Below, piece after piece: positions 8,328 through 17,507 of a stretch of DNA of 64,000 bases. The notes under the pieces are model-generated. The model made no database searches and was not told the origin of the DNA. It saw nothing but the letters and a program-made list of their open reading frames with translations. Every line of letters begins with the position of its first letter. Within the stretch, counting starts at the first letter, position 1. Source of the stretch: Izhakiella capsodis (lineage in GTDB: Bacteria > Pseudomonadota > Gammaproteobacteria > Enterobacterales > Enterobacteriaceae). The stretch spans positions 372,001-436,000 of the forward strand of contig NZ_FOVC01000001.1 in assembly GCF_900115045.1 (NCBI RefSeq), given 5' to 3'. The translations under genes were made by a program, and so were the position numbers.

Positions 8328-9254
8328 TTAACGCAGTGTCGGGTGGCCTGAAAGCGTCAAGCTGCAGTGTGTTTCCTTCACCTGCAGATGCGCGCAGGCA
8401 CCCAGCGGTAACGTTACCGTATCTCGATCATGGCCAAAAGGCAGGCCGGTGATTATGGGTAAACCGGTTCTTTCGCTTATCAACGCCCAGACGCTGTCGA
8501 AGTCGTAGCCATTATCATATTCGGTCAGCTTGCTGCCGCTAAAATTGCCGACGATGATGGCGACCTGGCGTGCGAGTATGCCGCTGTCCGCCAGTTGCAA
8601 CAGCATTCGTTCAGTGCGAAAAGGATGCTCATTAACATCCTCGATCACCAGAATACCGTTTTCAATCGTCGGTAACCACGGTGTTCCCACCAGAGAGGCC
8701 AGCATGGCCAGATTCCCTCCCCAGAGGGTACCGCTGAGATCCAGCTGCCTTGCCGATGTTTGCCACTCAATCTGTAATGCAGGAGAAGTCAGCGCGTGCC
8801 AGAAGTGGCTGAGCGTAAACTCAGATAGATGCTCAGCGCCAAAATTACCCACCAGCATTGGGCCGCTAAAACTGATGATGCCGCTCTGACTGAGTAGCGC
8901 CATCTGCACGGCAGTAAAATCGCTGTGACCGCAAAGCGCCACAGGCTGGTGGCGTAATCTGGCGGCCAGTGCGGGAAAATTCAGCGCGGGTAGCAGCCGT
9001 GTCGCGCCGTAGCCGCCGCGAACCGCCAGCACTATATCCGGTAACTGTGTGCAATCCTGCAGATACTGCCAGTCGGCCAGGCGCTGCCCATCGCTGCCTG
9101 CGAAGCGCTGAAACCGACGATTAATCACCTCTTCGCCGCTGACCTTAACGCCCAGATGACGGAAATAGTCGATGCCGCGTCGGGCTGCCACCTGATTATT
9201 GCAGTAGCCGGAGGGGGCGATGAGTCGCAAATGTCGAGCCGCTGGAGTCGTCAT
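8328..9254 (-). CDS. ldcA: Muramoyltetrapeptide carboxypeptidase (LD-carboxypeptidase)
   Basis: A cytoplasmic serine peptidase of family S66 that removes the terminal D-Ala from recycled murein tetrapeptides. At 308 residues it is the usual length. The catalytic triad can be read as Ser111 (CGHSDFTA), Glu205 (LVIEDVNEHPFR) and His275 (PFGHDRDTVTLPLG), each shifted by five from the E. coli LdcA numbers I recall. The RGGYGATRLLP and SGTLWGGNLAML motifs are also typical. It is divergent from mltE, another murein-recycling gene; E. coli has the same ldcA/emtA pair. Confidence 0.95.
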   Translation of the reverse strand: MTTPAARHLRLIAPSGYCNNQVAARRGIDYFRHLGVKVSGEEVINRRFQRFAGSDGQRLADWQYLQDCTQLPDIVLAVRGGYGATRLLPALNFPALAARLRHQPVALCGHSDFTAVQMALLSQSGIISFSGPMLVGNFGAEHLSEFTLSHFWHALTSPALQIEWQTSARQLDLSGTLWGGNLAMLASLVGTPWLPTIENGILVIEDVNEHPFRTERMLLQLADSGILARQVAIIVGNFSGSKLTEYDNGYDFDSVWALISERTGLPIITGLPFGHDRDTVTLPLGACAHLQVKETHCSLTLSGHPTLR

Positions 9255-9378
9255 GATTGAAATTCCATTCGATATCGCGAAGTCAGCAATGTTTAAGTCA
9301 CTTTAAGATTATCGGTATTTTTATCAGAATTACAGCCTGATATGATTGAGCGCGAAACGGCGAATAAGGAATAAATGG

Positions 9379-10026
9379 GTGAAGAAACGTACGCTGCCCT
9401 TTTGCGTTTTAATTTTACTGCTGGCCGGATGCGCCAGCGAGCAGGCTTACCCTCCTCATCAATCGACGGCCCTTGAGCATATAACGCCACTGACCGAAGC
9501 GCCACTCCGTAAAAGGGTTGATAGCTGGTCAATGTTTACCGAGCAGGCGTCAAAAATTTATGGCGTCGATCAGAAGCTGATCGACGCGATTATCAGCGTA
9601 GAGTCGGGGGGCGATCCGACGGTAGTGAGCCGCTCTAATGCCATCGGTCTGATGCAGATCAAAGCCTCCACGGCGGGCAGGGAAGTTTACCGTTATCAGG
9701 GGCGTCACGGGCAGCCAACCAGCCGTGACTTGTGCGATCCGGCCATTAATATTGATATTGGTACTGCCTATCTCAGCCTGTTGCGGGCGAAATCGCTGGC
9801 GGGGATACGCGATCCAGAGACGATGCGCTATGCGCTCATCGTCTCTTATGCTAACGGTGCGGGGGCGCTGTTACGCACCTTCTCGTCCGACCGTGAAAGG
9901 GCGATTACCAAGATTAATGCCATGTCGCCCGAAGCGTTTTATCAACATGTTCAGCGCAATCACCCGGCGGCCCAGGCACCGCGCTATTTATGGAAAGTGA
10001 TTACCGCCTATCGCACTATCAGTTGA
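9379..10026 (+). CDS. mltE: Membrane-bound lytic endotransglycosylase E (lipoprotein)
   Basis: Cleaves the MurNAc-GlcNAc bond inside murein strands, forming 1,6-anhydromuramyl ends. It is an SLT-domain protein of 215 residues from a GTG at 9379, supported by AAGGA eight bases upstream. The N-terminus is a lipoprotein signal with LLLAGC (Cys18). The catalytic Glu75 lies in IISVESGGDP, followed by the family motifs AIGLMQIK, INIDIGTAYL and ALIVSYANGAG. The longer ORF from 9346 would bury the signal peptide. Divergent from ldcA. Confidence 0.95.
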   Translation: MKKRTLPFCVLILLLAGCASEQAYPPHQSTALEHITPLTEAPLRKRVDSWSMFTEQASKIYGVDQKLIDAIISVESGGDPTVVSRSNAIGLMQIKASTAGREVYRYQGRHGQPTSRDLCDPAINIDIGTAYLSLLRAKSLAGIRDPETMRYALIVSYANGAGALLRTFSSDRERAITKINAMSPEAFYQHVQRNHPAAQAPRYLWKVITAYRTIS

Positions 10027-10140
10027 TAAGACTATCGATTTTCTGCTTACTACCGTGGGGAAATCAATCGTGATTAATTTCGTTTCGTTCCCTGTGCGTA
10101 TGTGATTATTCAGAGAATACTCTTGCTACTGATTTTTCCA

Positions 10141-10150
10141 TCTATACTAA
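10141..10150 (+). promoter_or_regulatory. Sigma-S-like -10 element
   Basis: TCTATACTAA closely matches the extended -10 element favoured by sigma-S (TCTATACTTAA). It lies 40 bp before the broken DUF883 frame and would drive it together with the YeaQ/YmgE gene. It is a sequence match only; I see no strong -35, as is usual for this class. Confidence 0.5.
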
Positions 10151-10190
10151 GTTTCGTCATTTTCGTTATATCGATATCAGGAGTGATGAT

Positions 10191-10388
10191 ATGGTAAACA
10201 GAAGGCAGGTAAGAGAGGTCGTTGAACAGAGCAATGCGCTGGTGGGATGAACCCGTTGTACAGCCATGAGCGAAGCGTGTCATCTGACCCGGTTATTCTG
10301 TCGCTACATTGAAGAACATCCTTGGGCTGGCGTTGGCATCGGTGCCACTCTCGGATTAGTGGTTGGTGCATTACTGAGTTTTAAATAA
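10191..10388 (+). pseudogene. Shortened DUF883 (ElaB/YqjD/YgaM-like) gene with an in-frame stop
   Basis: An ATG at 10191, preceded by AGGAGTGATGAT, opens 19 codons (MVNRRQVREVVEQ...), then TGA at 10248-10250. The same frame continues without break to TAA at 10388 and ends EEHPWAGVGIGATLGLVVGALL, the C-terminal membrane anchor typical of DUF883 proteins, which bind ribosomes at the inner membrane in stationary phase. With 66 codons it is also much shorter than the roughly 100-residue family. It is most likely a relic, although the C-terminal half could start again at ATG 10266. Confidence 0.7.
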
Positions 10389-10401
10389 GGAGAAAAAACA
10401 G

Positions 10402-10650
10402 ATGGGCATTATTGCGTGGATTATCTTCGGTTTGATTGCCGGTATTCTGGCGAAATGGATCATGCCGGGAAAAGACGGTGGTGGTTTTATTGTAACCGTG
10501 GTTCTGGGGATTGTTGGCGCGTTGGTAGGCGGCTGGATCAGCACCCTTCTGGGCTTTGGCAAAGTTGACGGCTTTAACATCGGCAGCTTTGTTGTTGCGA
10601 TTGTTGGCGCGTTGGTGGTGTTGTTTATATACCGAAAACTGCGCAGTTGA
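10402..10650 (+). CDS. YeaQ/YmgE (GlsB) family small membrane protein
   Basis: A hydrophobic protein of 82 residues with three membrane segments and the family pattern MGIIAWIIFGLIAGILAKWI followed by PGKDGGGF and GIVGALVGGW. Members are called transglycosylase-associated proteins, but their molecular role is unclear; they are often stress or stationary-phase induced. AAGGAG precedes the ATG. It lies 13 bp after the DUF883 relic and probably shares its promoter. A strong terminator follows. Confidence 0.93.
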   Translation: MGIIAWIIFGLIAGILAKWIMPGKDGGGFIVTVVLGIVGALVGGWISTLLGFGKVDGFNIGSFVVAIVGALVVLFIYRKLRS

Positions 10651-10663
10651 TTGGCAGAATACG

Positions 10664-10699
10664 AACAAAACGCGCAGGTTTCAGCCTGCGTGTTTTGTT
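10664..10699 (+). terminator. Intrinsic terminator after the YeaQ/YmgE gene
   Basis: A stem of 15 bp (AACAAAACGCGCAGG / CCTGCGTGTTTTGTT, one G-U pair) with a six-base loop, followed by TTTCCTTTG. Confidence 0.8.
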
Positions 10700-10703
10700 T
10701 TCC

Positions 10704-11351
10704 TTTGATTATCTCGTCAGATACTTCTTAGTCTCTCGGAATCCAATACCGCAATTCTCACGCTGCTGTGCTGAAATAATCAGAAGTCGTAGCAAAGGCC
10801 GCTTCGTTCGAATGCTTACTCGCTGATAATTGGTATTTATTGTCATGCAACCGGTCAGATTTTGTCGATTAGCCAGCTTATTTGCGCTGAACTGTGATCA
10901 TCCGTTTTCAGGCTTTTCAGCACGCGTAGGTCCGGCAGGTTGACACTGGCATCGGCCAGAACTGACGACGAAATCGCCTGGCGGTATCTAAACGCACATA
11001 AATAGAAAGGGGCGACGTCTGAGGTGATAAGTCAGGCCACCAGCCATGGAGTCTGTGGACTGTTTCAAGTTGCTCTGGAATTTGTCTGATTTTAAATGAG
11101 ATTGAATTTATCTGAAAAATAATTATCAGATTAATGCGGATGACTTTTCAATTCAGAGACGTCCAGAAGATATATTAATTTTTATGCTTATTAGTATTGA
11201 CTAATCATTATTGTGAGGTTTTTTAATCGACTGAGAGCAATATATTAAGCATTATCCTAATCATCGTCGTAATAACGCCAGAATGTTGACGCACGCGAAA
11301 ATAACTTGGGATAATTTACGCTGAGATTAAGTTAAAAACGCTGAGGTATTT
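10704..11351. other. Gene-free stretch, possible coding relic on the minus strand
   Basis: About 650 bp without an intact gene. On the minus strand, 11090-10860 reads ETVHRLHGWWPDLSPQTSP in one frame and then AFRYRQAISSSVLADASVNL, ending WLIDKI and a stop, in the next frame. It looks like a frameshifted protein tail, but I cannot name a family. The AT-rich part (11090-11340) probably once carried a promoter for the glycosyltransferase relic. Confidence 0.35.
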
Positions 11352-12251
11352 ATGACAACATAACCTTAGTTGTCGATGATCCTGCCTGCTTATAACGTAG
11401 AGAAATACATTCTGAATGTCTGGATTCATTGCTGAAGCAAATTCCTGAACCGAATGAGCTGATCGTCATTAACGATGGTTCCAGTGATAGCACTCTGGCG
11501 TTACTGGAAGAGCAATATGCTGACCATCGCCATGTAAAGATCGTCGCTATCCCGAACGGCGGGCTAGGTAATGCGCGCGATACCGGTATTGCGATGGCCA
11601 GGGGTAAATTCATTTTCTGCTGCGATCCAGACGACATAGTCTGCGATGATTTCTTCAACGAGCTGGCTAGGGTGACCAGTCAGCACCCACAGCTGGAGCT
11701 ATTTTGCTTCAATTCTGCGATGTTCGATGACCATAATTCTTCATAAACCCGGTCAAAAGTCGAACATCACCAGTTTGGCTCGCTGCCTTTGGGTGGCGTA
11801 CTGAGCGACTGACTGCGCAGTGGTGCCTACACCTCCGCCACCTGGAATTATGTACTACGACGGCAGGTCATCATTGATTTCCAGATGAAATATGTCGCCC
11901 GGCAGCTTGAGGATCATGTTTATACCCTAGGCATTTTTACATATCCGCCACGCATGGGTCAGCCAGAATATCTGTTACCGCCAGCGTGTGCGTCAGGGAA
12001 CACTGACCAAAAGCATCAAAGGTGATGACTATTTCCGCCGTCGTTAGGACGCCTTCAGAGAGAGTTATGACAGACTCAACGAGCTGATAACCGATCAACA
12101 GGCGTTAAAGCCGCTGCGTCAGCTCTCTTTAATTCACTCATTCCGTCTGATGATCCATTTATCACTGTTAAACGGCGCGCCAGTACCGAGTTACGTCACT
12201 GACGCTATTTATACGTTGGGCAAAGAATCTGAAAGCGGGCGGCATGATTGA
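11352..12251 (+). pseudogene. Degraded family 2 glycosyltransferase
   Basis: The pieces together read like a GT-A family 2 glycosyltransferase of the exopolysaccharide type: MILPAYNVEKYI at the start, LIVINDGSSDST with the nucleotide-binding Asp, GGLGNARDTGIAMARGKFI, and a DPDD metal motif. After codon 105 of the longest piece there is a stop at 11744-11746, then further pieces in shifting frames (MKYVARQLEDHVYTLG, RLNELITDQQALKPLRQLS) until TGA at 12251. At least four frameshifts or stops are needed to join them. Together with the flippase relic downstream it suggests a lost or decayed surface-polysaccharide locus. Confidence 0.75.
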
Positions 12252-12356
12252 CTGGTGACTGTTAAACAAACCGCAGAGGTATTCTCATTTGATTTGAATT
12301 AAACATGGCTACAGATAAGTGGCAATAAGTGGTGTCACGACAGAGGGTTACAGCGA

Positions 12357-13821
12357 ATGGCAAAAGTTTTCGATAAAGGGCTGGTGATAAATTTATTATC
12401 GCTGCTGGCTTATCGCGGCGCCTCGTTTATTTTCCCCTTGGTTACGCTGCCTTATCTGGCGCGAGTGCTGGGGGTGGAACATATGGGGCTTCTGGCGCTG
12501 GGACTTGCCTGCGTGATGTATTGCAGCACAATTTCAGACTGGGGTTTTAACGTCGACACCACCAAAGATATTGCGCATCACTGCGATGATCCTCTACGCG
12601 TCACGCAGCGGTTCTGGTCGACGTTCAACGCCAAGCTGCTGATGGGGGATAACACTATCGGTGTTGTTACTCGCCATCTGCCTACGTCCTCAGTGGCACC
12701 CTTTATTTTTCATCGTGCTGGCAAATTCGACGGTGCGGGTCGGCAGTCTGTTTTCGTTTGGCTGGCTGATGCAAGGTTATGAGAAGCTGGGTAAAACCGC
12801 GATAATTGCTACCATCGGTCAGTTTTGTCCTATGTCACTGACTTTCCTGCTGGTTAAAGGTCTGGCAGATACCTGGCTGGCAGTCCTGATCCCAAGTCTG
12901 ACGACGTTCTTTTCTGCTCTGATAACCCTTGCATTCGTTATCAGGATGCGGGTTATTGGTCTTTATCGCGTTGAGCCTCAGGAAATAGGGTCGCGAATTA
13001 AGGATAGCGTACACGTTTTCCTGGCGAGTTTTGGCGCCAACATGTTCGACAATAGCAATGTATTATTTCTGGCCAGTGCCACCAATATGTATAGGGTGGG
13101 CTTGTATAACGGGGCCGACCGGTTAAAAAAAGCCGCTAACTCGCTGCCTGAACATATTGATAATGCTTTTTTCCCCGCGTGAGTTTCTTATTTAACAGGG
13201 ACCGTTCGGCGGCGATAGCAGCAACGTGGAAAAAGTATTTTTTGTTCCTTTGTTATCAGCCTTTTTATCGTGGTGTTTGCCTTTTGCTTTGCCGATCTCA
13301 TTGTTCGCATTCTGCTGGGGCCGGAGTTTCTTGAGCCGGCCAACGTCCTGCGTATTGCCGTCTGCGGCTTTATCTTCGGTAACGTCAGCTATCCGGCCGG
13401 TTTGCAGATTCTAATCCCTCACAGACTGGCGCGTCAGCGTATGTACATGATGAGGATCGCCGGCCTGATCAATCTGCCAGTATGCGGTTTACTGGCATGG
13501 CAGTTTGGCGCTATCGGCGCGGCCTGTTCATTGGTACTGGCCGAGTATCTGGTATTTTGCGGCATAGTCTGGCTGATGGTAAAAAACGGTATTTTTGCTG
13601 CGTATCGGGTGCGCAATCACGCAGCTTTACTGGACGCTTCTCGGGGGAAAAACTTGATAAAATGGTGTGAACAGCGAAGCGTACAACCTGATGAGATCCA
13701 CTTCCTTTTCGGGCAGATAAAGGCGGAGGGTGTTACACTTCCGGTAACAGCACAGGCCATACCGCGCGGGCGTTTTTTTATTTTGCACACGTATTGGCAA
13801 CAGGGCTGCGCACGTGTATAA
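12357..13821 (+). pseudogene. Degraded Wzx-type polysaccharide flippase
   Basis: Three overlapping pieces in different frames add up to one multi-spanning membrane protein of the MATE/MOP Wzx family: 12357-12655 (FPLVTLPYLARVLGVEHMGL), 12661-13180 (GWLMQGYEKLGKTAII, LYNGADRLKKAANSLPEH) and 13240-13640 (ADLIVRILLGPEFLEPANVL, then FGAIGAACSLVLAEYL). Frame breaks fall near 12655, 13180 and 13235. Intact homologues move undecaprenyl-linked oligosaccharide units across the inner membrane. The frame after 13640 runs on to 13821 with no recognisable content. Several breaks make read errors an unlikely sole cause. Confidence 0.8.
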
Positions 13822-13935
13822 CGCCTGCAGCCGGAATGGGCTTCATACGGACAACCTGCACATCAACGTATGCATGAAGGTTTGAGGCCGTTTTTATCAC
13901 TGAAACTCATTTAACCGAATGGCAAAGAGGGTCTA

Positions 13936-14823
13936 ATGACAAAAGTAACAGTCGCTGCAACTCAGATGGCGTGCAGCTGGGACTTGCCGAAAAACATTCA
14001 AAACGCAGAGAAGCTGGTCAGACAGGCCCATGCCCAGGGGGCGCAAATTATTCTGATTCAGGAGCTGTTTGCGGCGCCATATTTCTGCATTGATCAGAGC
14101 CCGGAGCATTACGCGCTGGCGGAAGAGGTCCATAACAGTCCACTGATAAAGCATTTCTCCGCACTGGCGGCGGAGTTAGAGGTCGTGCTGCCTTTGAGCC
14201 TCTTTGAGCGTGCTAACAATGCTTATTACAATTCGCTGGTCATGATTGATGCTGATGGCCGCGTGCTGGATACCTATCGTAAAACCCATATTCCGAACGG
14301 TCCGGCCTACCAGGAGAAACAGTTTTTTGTACCAGGCGACAGCGGCTTTAAGGTGTGGCAAACCCGCTATGCCAAAGTCGGCGTCGGCATCTGCTGGGAT
14401 CAGTGGTTCCCTGAAACTGCCCGCAGCCTCGCGCTGATGGGGGCAGAAATTATTTTCTATCCGACGGCAATCGGTTCTGAACCGGCCTACCCGGAAATAG
14501 ACAGTCAGCCCCACTGGACCAGGGTGCAGCAGGGCCATGCCGCCGCTAATCTGGTGCCGGTTATTGCCTCTAACCGCATCGGCACCGAAGCCAGCAAATA
14601 TGTCGACGGACTGGAAATGACGTTTTACGGCTCCTCTTTTATCGCCGATCAAACCGGTGCGCTGGTTGCTCAGGCCGGAAAAACCGAAGAGTGCGTGCTG
14701 GTTCATGAATTCGATCTGCAAGCCATTGCCGCCCAGCGTGCGGCTTGGGGGTTATTCCGCGATCGTCGTCCGGAAATGTATGGACGACTCGCTACGTCTG
14801 ATGGTAAATCCTGGAGTAAGTGA
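13936..14823 (+). CDS. aguB: N-carbamoylputrescine amidase
   Basis: Hydrolyses N-carbamoylputrescine to putrescine, CO2 and ammonia, the last step of the agmatine route. It is a nitrilase-fold protein of 295 residues with the Glu-Lys-Cys triad visible: Glu43 (LIQELFAAPYF), Lys116 (YRKTHIPNGP) and Cys153 (GICWDQWFPE). IPNGPAYQEKQFF is typical of AguB. It is followed one base later by aguA, so the two form an operon. E. coli uses speB instead; aguBA is common in Pseudomonas, plants and some Erwiniaceae. Confidence 0.96.
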   Translation: MTKVTVAATQMACSWDLPKNIQNAEKLVRQAHAQGAQIILIQELFAAPYFCIDQSPEHYALAEEVHNSPLIKHFSALAAELEVVLPLSLFERANNAYYNSLVMIDADGRVLDTYRKTHIPNGPAYQEKQFFVPGDSGFKVWQTRYAKVGVGICWDQWFPETARSLALMGAEIIFYPTAIGSEPAYPEIDSQPHWTRVQQGHAAANLVPVIASNRIGTEASKYVDGLEMTFYGSSFIADQTGALVAQAGKTEECVLVHEFDLQAIAAQRAAWGLFRDRRPEMYGRLATSDGKSWSK

Positions 14824-14824
14824 T

Positions 14825-15895
14825 ATGGCAGCAGGCGGCACATTGAGAATGCCCGGTGAGTGGGAACCCCATCAGGCGATATGGATGCTCTGGCCCCATC
14901 GTCCGGATAACTGGCGTCAACAGGCCGGCCCTGCGCAGCAGGCTTTTGCCGCTGTGGCTGCTGCGATTAGCGCACGCACACCAGTTTTTATGGGTGTGCC
15001 ATCCACGATGATGGCGCAGGCGCGGGCCGTCATGGGCGAGGGCGTGACGCTGGTTGAAATGCCAAGCGACGATGCCTGGATGCGTGATACCGGACCCACT
15101 GTGGTGGTTTCATCTGATGGTCAGCGTAAAGGTATCAACTGGCAGTTTAACGCCTGGGGCGGTCTAAATGGTGGCTTGTATGACGACTGGTCACAGGACG
15201 AAAAGGTGGCGACGGCGGTGCTGGCGCAGCTCGGTATACCGTGCCTTGAGGCGCCGCTGGTGCTGGAGGGGGGCTCTGTTCATAGTGATGGCGAAGGCAC
15301 CCTGCTGACCACGGCGGAGTGCCTGCTCAATCCTAACCGCAATCCACAGCTGTCGCAGACGCAGATTGAAAGCCTGCTGAGTCAATATCTGGGCGTTACG
15401 CATTTCATCTGGCTGCCGGAAGGGGTGTATAACGATGAAACCGACGGTCACATCGATAACATGTGCTGTTTTGTCCGGCCGGGCGAGGTCATCCTGCACT
15501 GGTGTGACGATCCGAGCGATCCACAATACGCCCGTTCAAATTCTGCTCTGGCGGTGCTTGAGCAGGCGGTTGACGCCCGTGGCCGTCGGCTGAAAGTCTG
15601 GAAAATGCCTGCACCGCCGGTGCAATATGCCCGCGTTGAAGAGACGCGGGATGTTAGCAGTGGTAACGCGATTGAACGCCGCGAAGGCAACCGTCTGGCG
15701 GCATCGTATGTTAACTATCTGGTGAGTAATCAGCAGATTATTTTCCCACTGCTCGATGCGAGAACGGACGGTCTGGCGCGCGATTTGCTTCAGCAGATTT
15801 TTCCTGGCTACCTGATCACCGGCGTACCCGCGCGTGAAATTCTATTGGGTGGCGGCAATATTCACTGCATTACTCAGCAAATTCCCCGGGGCTAA
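14825..15895 (+). CDS. aguA: Agmatine deiminase
   Basis: Converts agmatine to N-carbamoylputrescine and ammonia, feeding AguB. The 356 residues start at the ATG at 14825, whose ribosome site (GGAG) lies in the last codons of aguB; a longer frame from 14657 would overlap aguB. The guanidine-modifying fold signatures are clear: RMPGEWEPHQAIWMLWPHRPDNWR, MPSDDAWMRDTGP, NDETDGHIDNMCCFV and the catalytic Cys348 in LLGGGNIHCITQQ. A long inverted repeat follows the stop. Confidence 0.96.
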   Translation: MAAGGTLRMPGEWEPHQAIWMLWPHRPDNWRQQAGPAQQAFAAVAAAISARTPVFMGVPSTMMAQARAVMGEGVTLVEMPSDDAWMRDTGPTVVVSSDGQRKGINWQFNAWGGLNGGLYDDWSQDEKVATAVLAQLGIPCLEAPLVLEGGSVHSDGEGTLLTTAECLLNPNRNPQLSQTQIESLLSQYLGVTHFIWLPEGVYNDETDGHIDNMCCFVRPGEVILHWCDDPSDPQYARSNSALAVLEQAVDARGRRLKVWKMPAPPVQYARVEETRDVSSGNAIERREGNRLAASYVNYLVSNQQIIFPLLDARTDGLARDLLQQIFPGYLITGVPAREILLGGGNIHCITQQIPRG

Positions 15896-15907
15896 GCCCG
15901 CATCGAT

Positions 15908-15949
15908 AACAGGGAGATAAACGCGAGCGTGGGCGTTTATCTCCCTGTT
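15908..15949 (+). terminator. Perfect 17 bp inverted repeat after aguA
   Basis: AACAGGGAGATAAACGC (15908-15924) and its exact complement (15933-15949) enclose an eight-base loop 13 bp after the aguA stop. It would form a very stable hairpin. No T-run follows, so it may act as a terminator with help or as a 3' protector. Confidence 0.6.
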
Positions 15950-16162
15950 CATTACCACTCTCATCAACAACGATCCCGGCAACGCATTGTCAGATGCTAA
16001 ACCATAACGCGATTAAGGCTGGTTGGGTGATCGCGAAAGCGACATTCCCCGCATGCGACCAAAACATGCCACCGGACATCGCCCCGGTCAGGAAGGGTAT
16101 AACCTGCCGGCATATTCTGTTAACGTGAGCTTCTTATCTTTCCCTGATATCAGGATCTTCCC

Positions 16163-17365
16163 ATGCTCTCTACTTTGATTTATCGCAGTCATATTCGTGA
16201 CGATGTGCCTTTAAAACACATTGAAGAAATGGTGGCATCGGCGAATAAAACAAATGCGTTGTTCGACGTAACGGGCATCTTGTTATTTAATGGCACCCAT
16301 TTTTTCCAGGTGCTTGAAGGGCCAGAAAAAGCGGTTATCGAGATTTATAATCGTATCTATGAGGACGAGCGCCATCACAATATTGTTGAGCTGATGCGCG
16401 ATTATGCCCCTGAAAGACGTTTCGGTAATCTGGGGATGGAACTGTTCGATTTGCGTGAGCATGACAGGGAGAGCGTGCTGAATGTGGTATTGAGCAAGGG
16501 AACGTCAACGCATCAGCTGACCTATGATGATCGTGCGCTGGGCTTTTTACGTACGTTCATTGAAGCCACAGAAAAGGAGACGTATTACGAGATCCCACTG
16601 CCGGGTCACTGGGTTTTTACCCATGACAAAGGCGAGGAGGTGAAAACTGTCCAGGTGCCGGATGAGTCCGCTGATTGCCGCTTCGCTTTCCAGCCGGTCG
16701 TGGATCCCTTTGCACGTGAAATCGTCACGCTGGAGGCGTTGGTCCGTAACCCTGAAGGCGGCCTCTATCTGCCCGATCTGCCACCTGAACGCCTGTATGA
16801 AATTGACCTGAGCAGTAAAGTGCAGGCTTTCACGATGGCAAAGCGGCTTGAAATTGGCCGTCAGTCGCTGGCGATTAACCTGCTGCCGATGACACTGGTG
16901 AGGGTGCAGGATGCCGTTGAGCGTCTGCTGAGGGAGATCCGGCAGAGCGGGTTGGTGCCGAAGCAAATTATCGTCGAATTTACTGAAAAGGAAGTTATTT
17001 CTCGTCCCGACGAGTTTGGCGCGGCGATACGTCAGTTAAAAGCGGCCGGGATTAGTGTAGGGATTGACGATTTCGGCGCCGGGTTTGCTGGCTTGCAGCT
17101 GCTGACACGTTTCCAGCCGGACAGGATAAAAATCAATCGCAGCATTATAAATGATGTCCACCGTAGCGGCCCCAGGCAGGCGATTGTCCATGCTATCATC
17201 CGCTGCTGCAAGTCACTTGAGATCGGCCTCATCGCTTCGGGTGTGGAAAAGCCGGAGGAGTGGATGTGGCTGGAGGCGGCGGGTATTACCACTTTCCAGG
17301 GCCTCCTGTTTGCCGCCCCGGTGCTGAATGGCATTTCACCGGTAGCCTGGCCGGATAATGAATAA
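16163..17365 (+). CDS. bluF: BLUF blue-light sensor fused to an EAL domain (BluF/YcgF-like)
   Basis: Residues 1-95 are a flavin-binding BLUF domain with the photocycle residues Tyr7 (LIYRS), Asn31 and Gln49 (FFQVLEG). Residues 150-400 are an EAL domain. In E. coli, BluF does not cut c-di-GMP but binds and releases the repressor BluR in blue light. Here the EAL core is better kept (EALVR, DDFGAGFAG, TFQG), but the usual AEGVE reads ASGVE, losing one of the acidic residues, so phosphodiesterase activity is doubtful. No BluR-like gene is in the window. At 400 residues it is close to E. coli BluF. Confidence 0.93.
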   Translation: MLSTLIYRSHIRDDVPLKHIEEMVASANKTNALFDVTGILLFNGTHFFQVLEGPEKAVIEIYNRIYEDERHHNIVELMRDYAPERRFGNLGMELFDLREHDRESVLNVVLSKGTSTHQLTYDDRALGFLRTFIEATEKETYYEIPLPGHWVFTHDKGEEVKTVQVPDESADCRFAFQPVVDPFAREIVTLEALVRNPEGGLYLPDLPPERLYEIDLSSKVQAFTMAKRLEIGRQSLAINLLPMTLVRVQDAVERLLREIRQSGLVPKQIIVEFTEKEVISRPDEFGAAIRQLKAAGISVGIDDFGAGFAGLQLLTRFQPDRIKINRSIINDVHRSGPRQAIVHAIIRCCKSLEIGLIASGVEKPEEWMWLEAAGITTFQGLLFAAPVLNGISPVAWPDNE

Positions 17366-17507
17366 CGTCGCAGCAATAAGGAATTATCTGTATTTGTTCC
17401 GTGAATAAGGCTCAACCCAGATAAAGCAACTATAGTTATTGCTACACAGCCGAATAAACTGTGCATCAGTCTGTCAAATGGCAACACTGACCAAATGGAG
17501 AGCCTTT

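Noticed and set aside
14176..14721. 181-codon open frame antisense to aguB
   Set aside because: Lies wholly opposite a clear enzyme gene and lacks any start signal.
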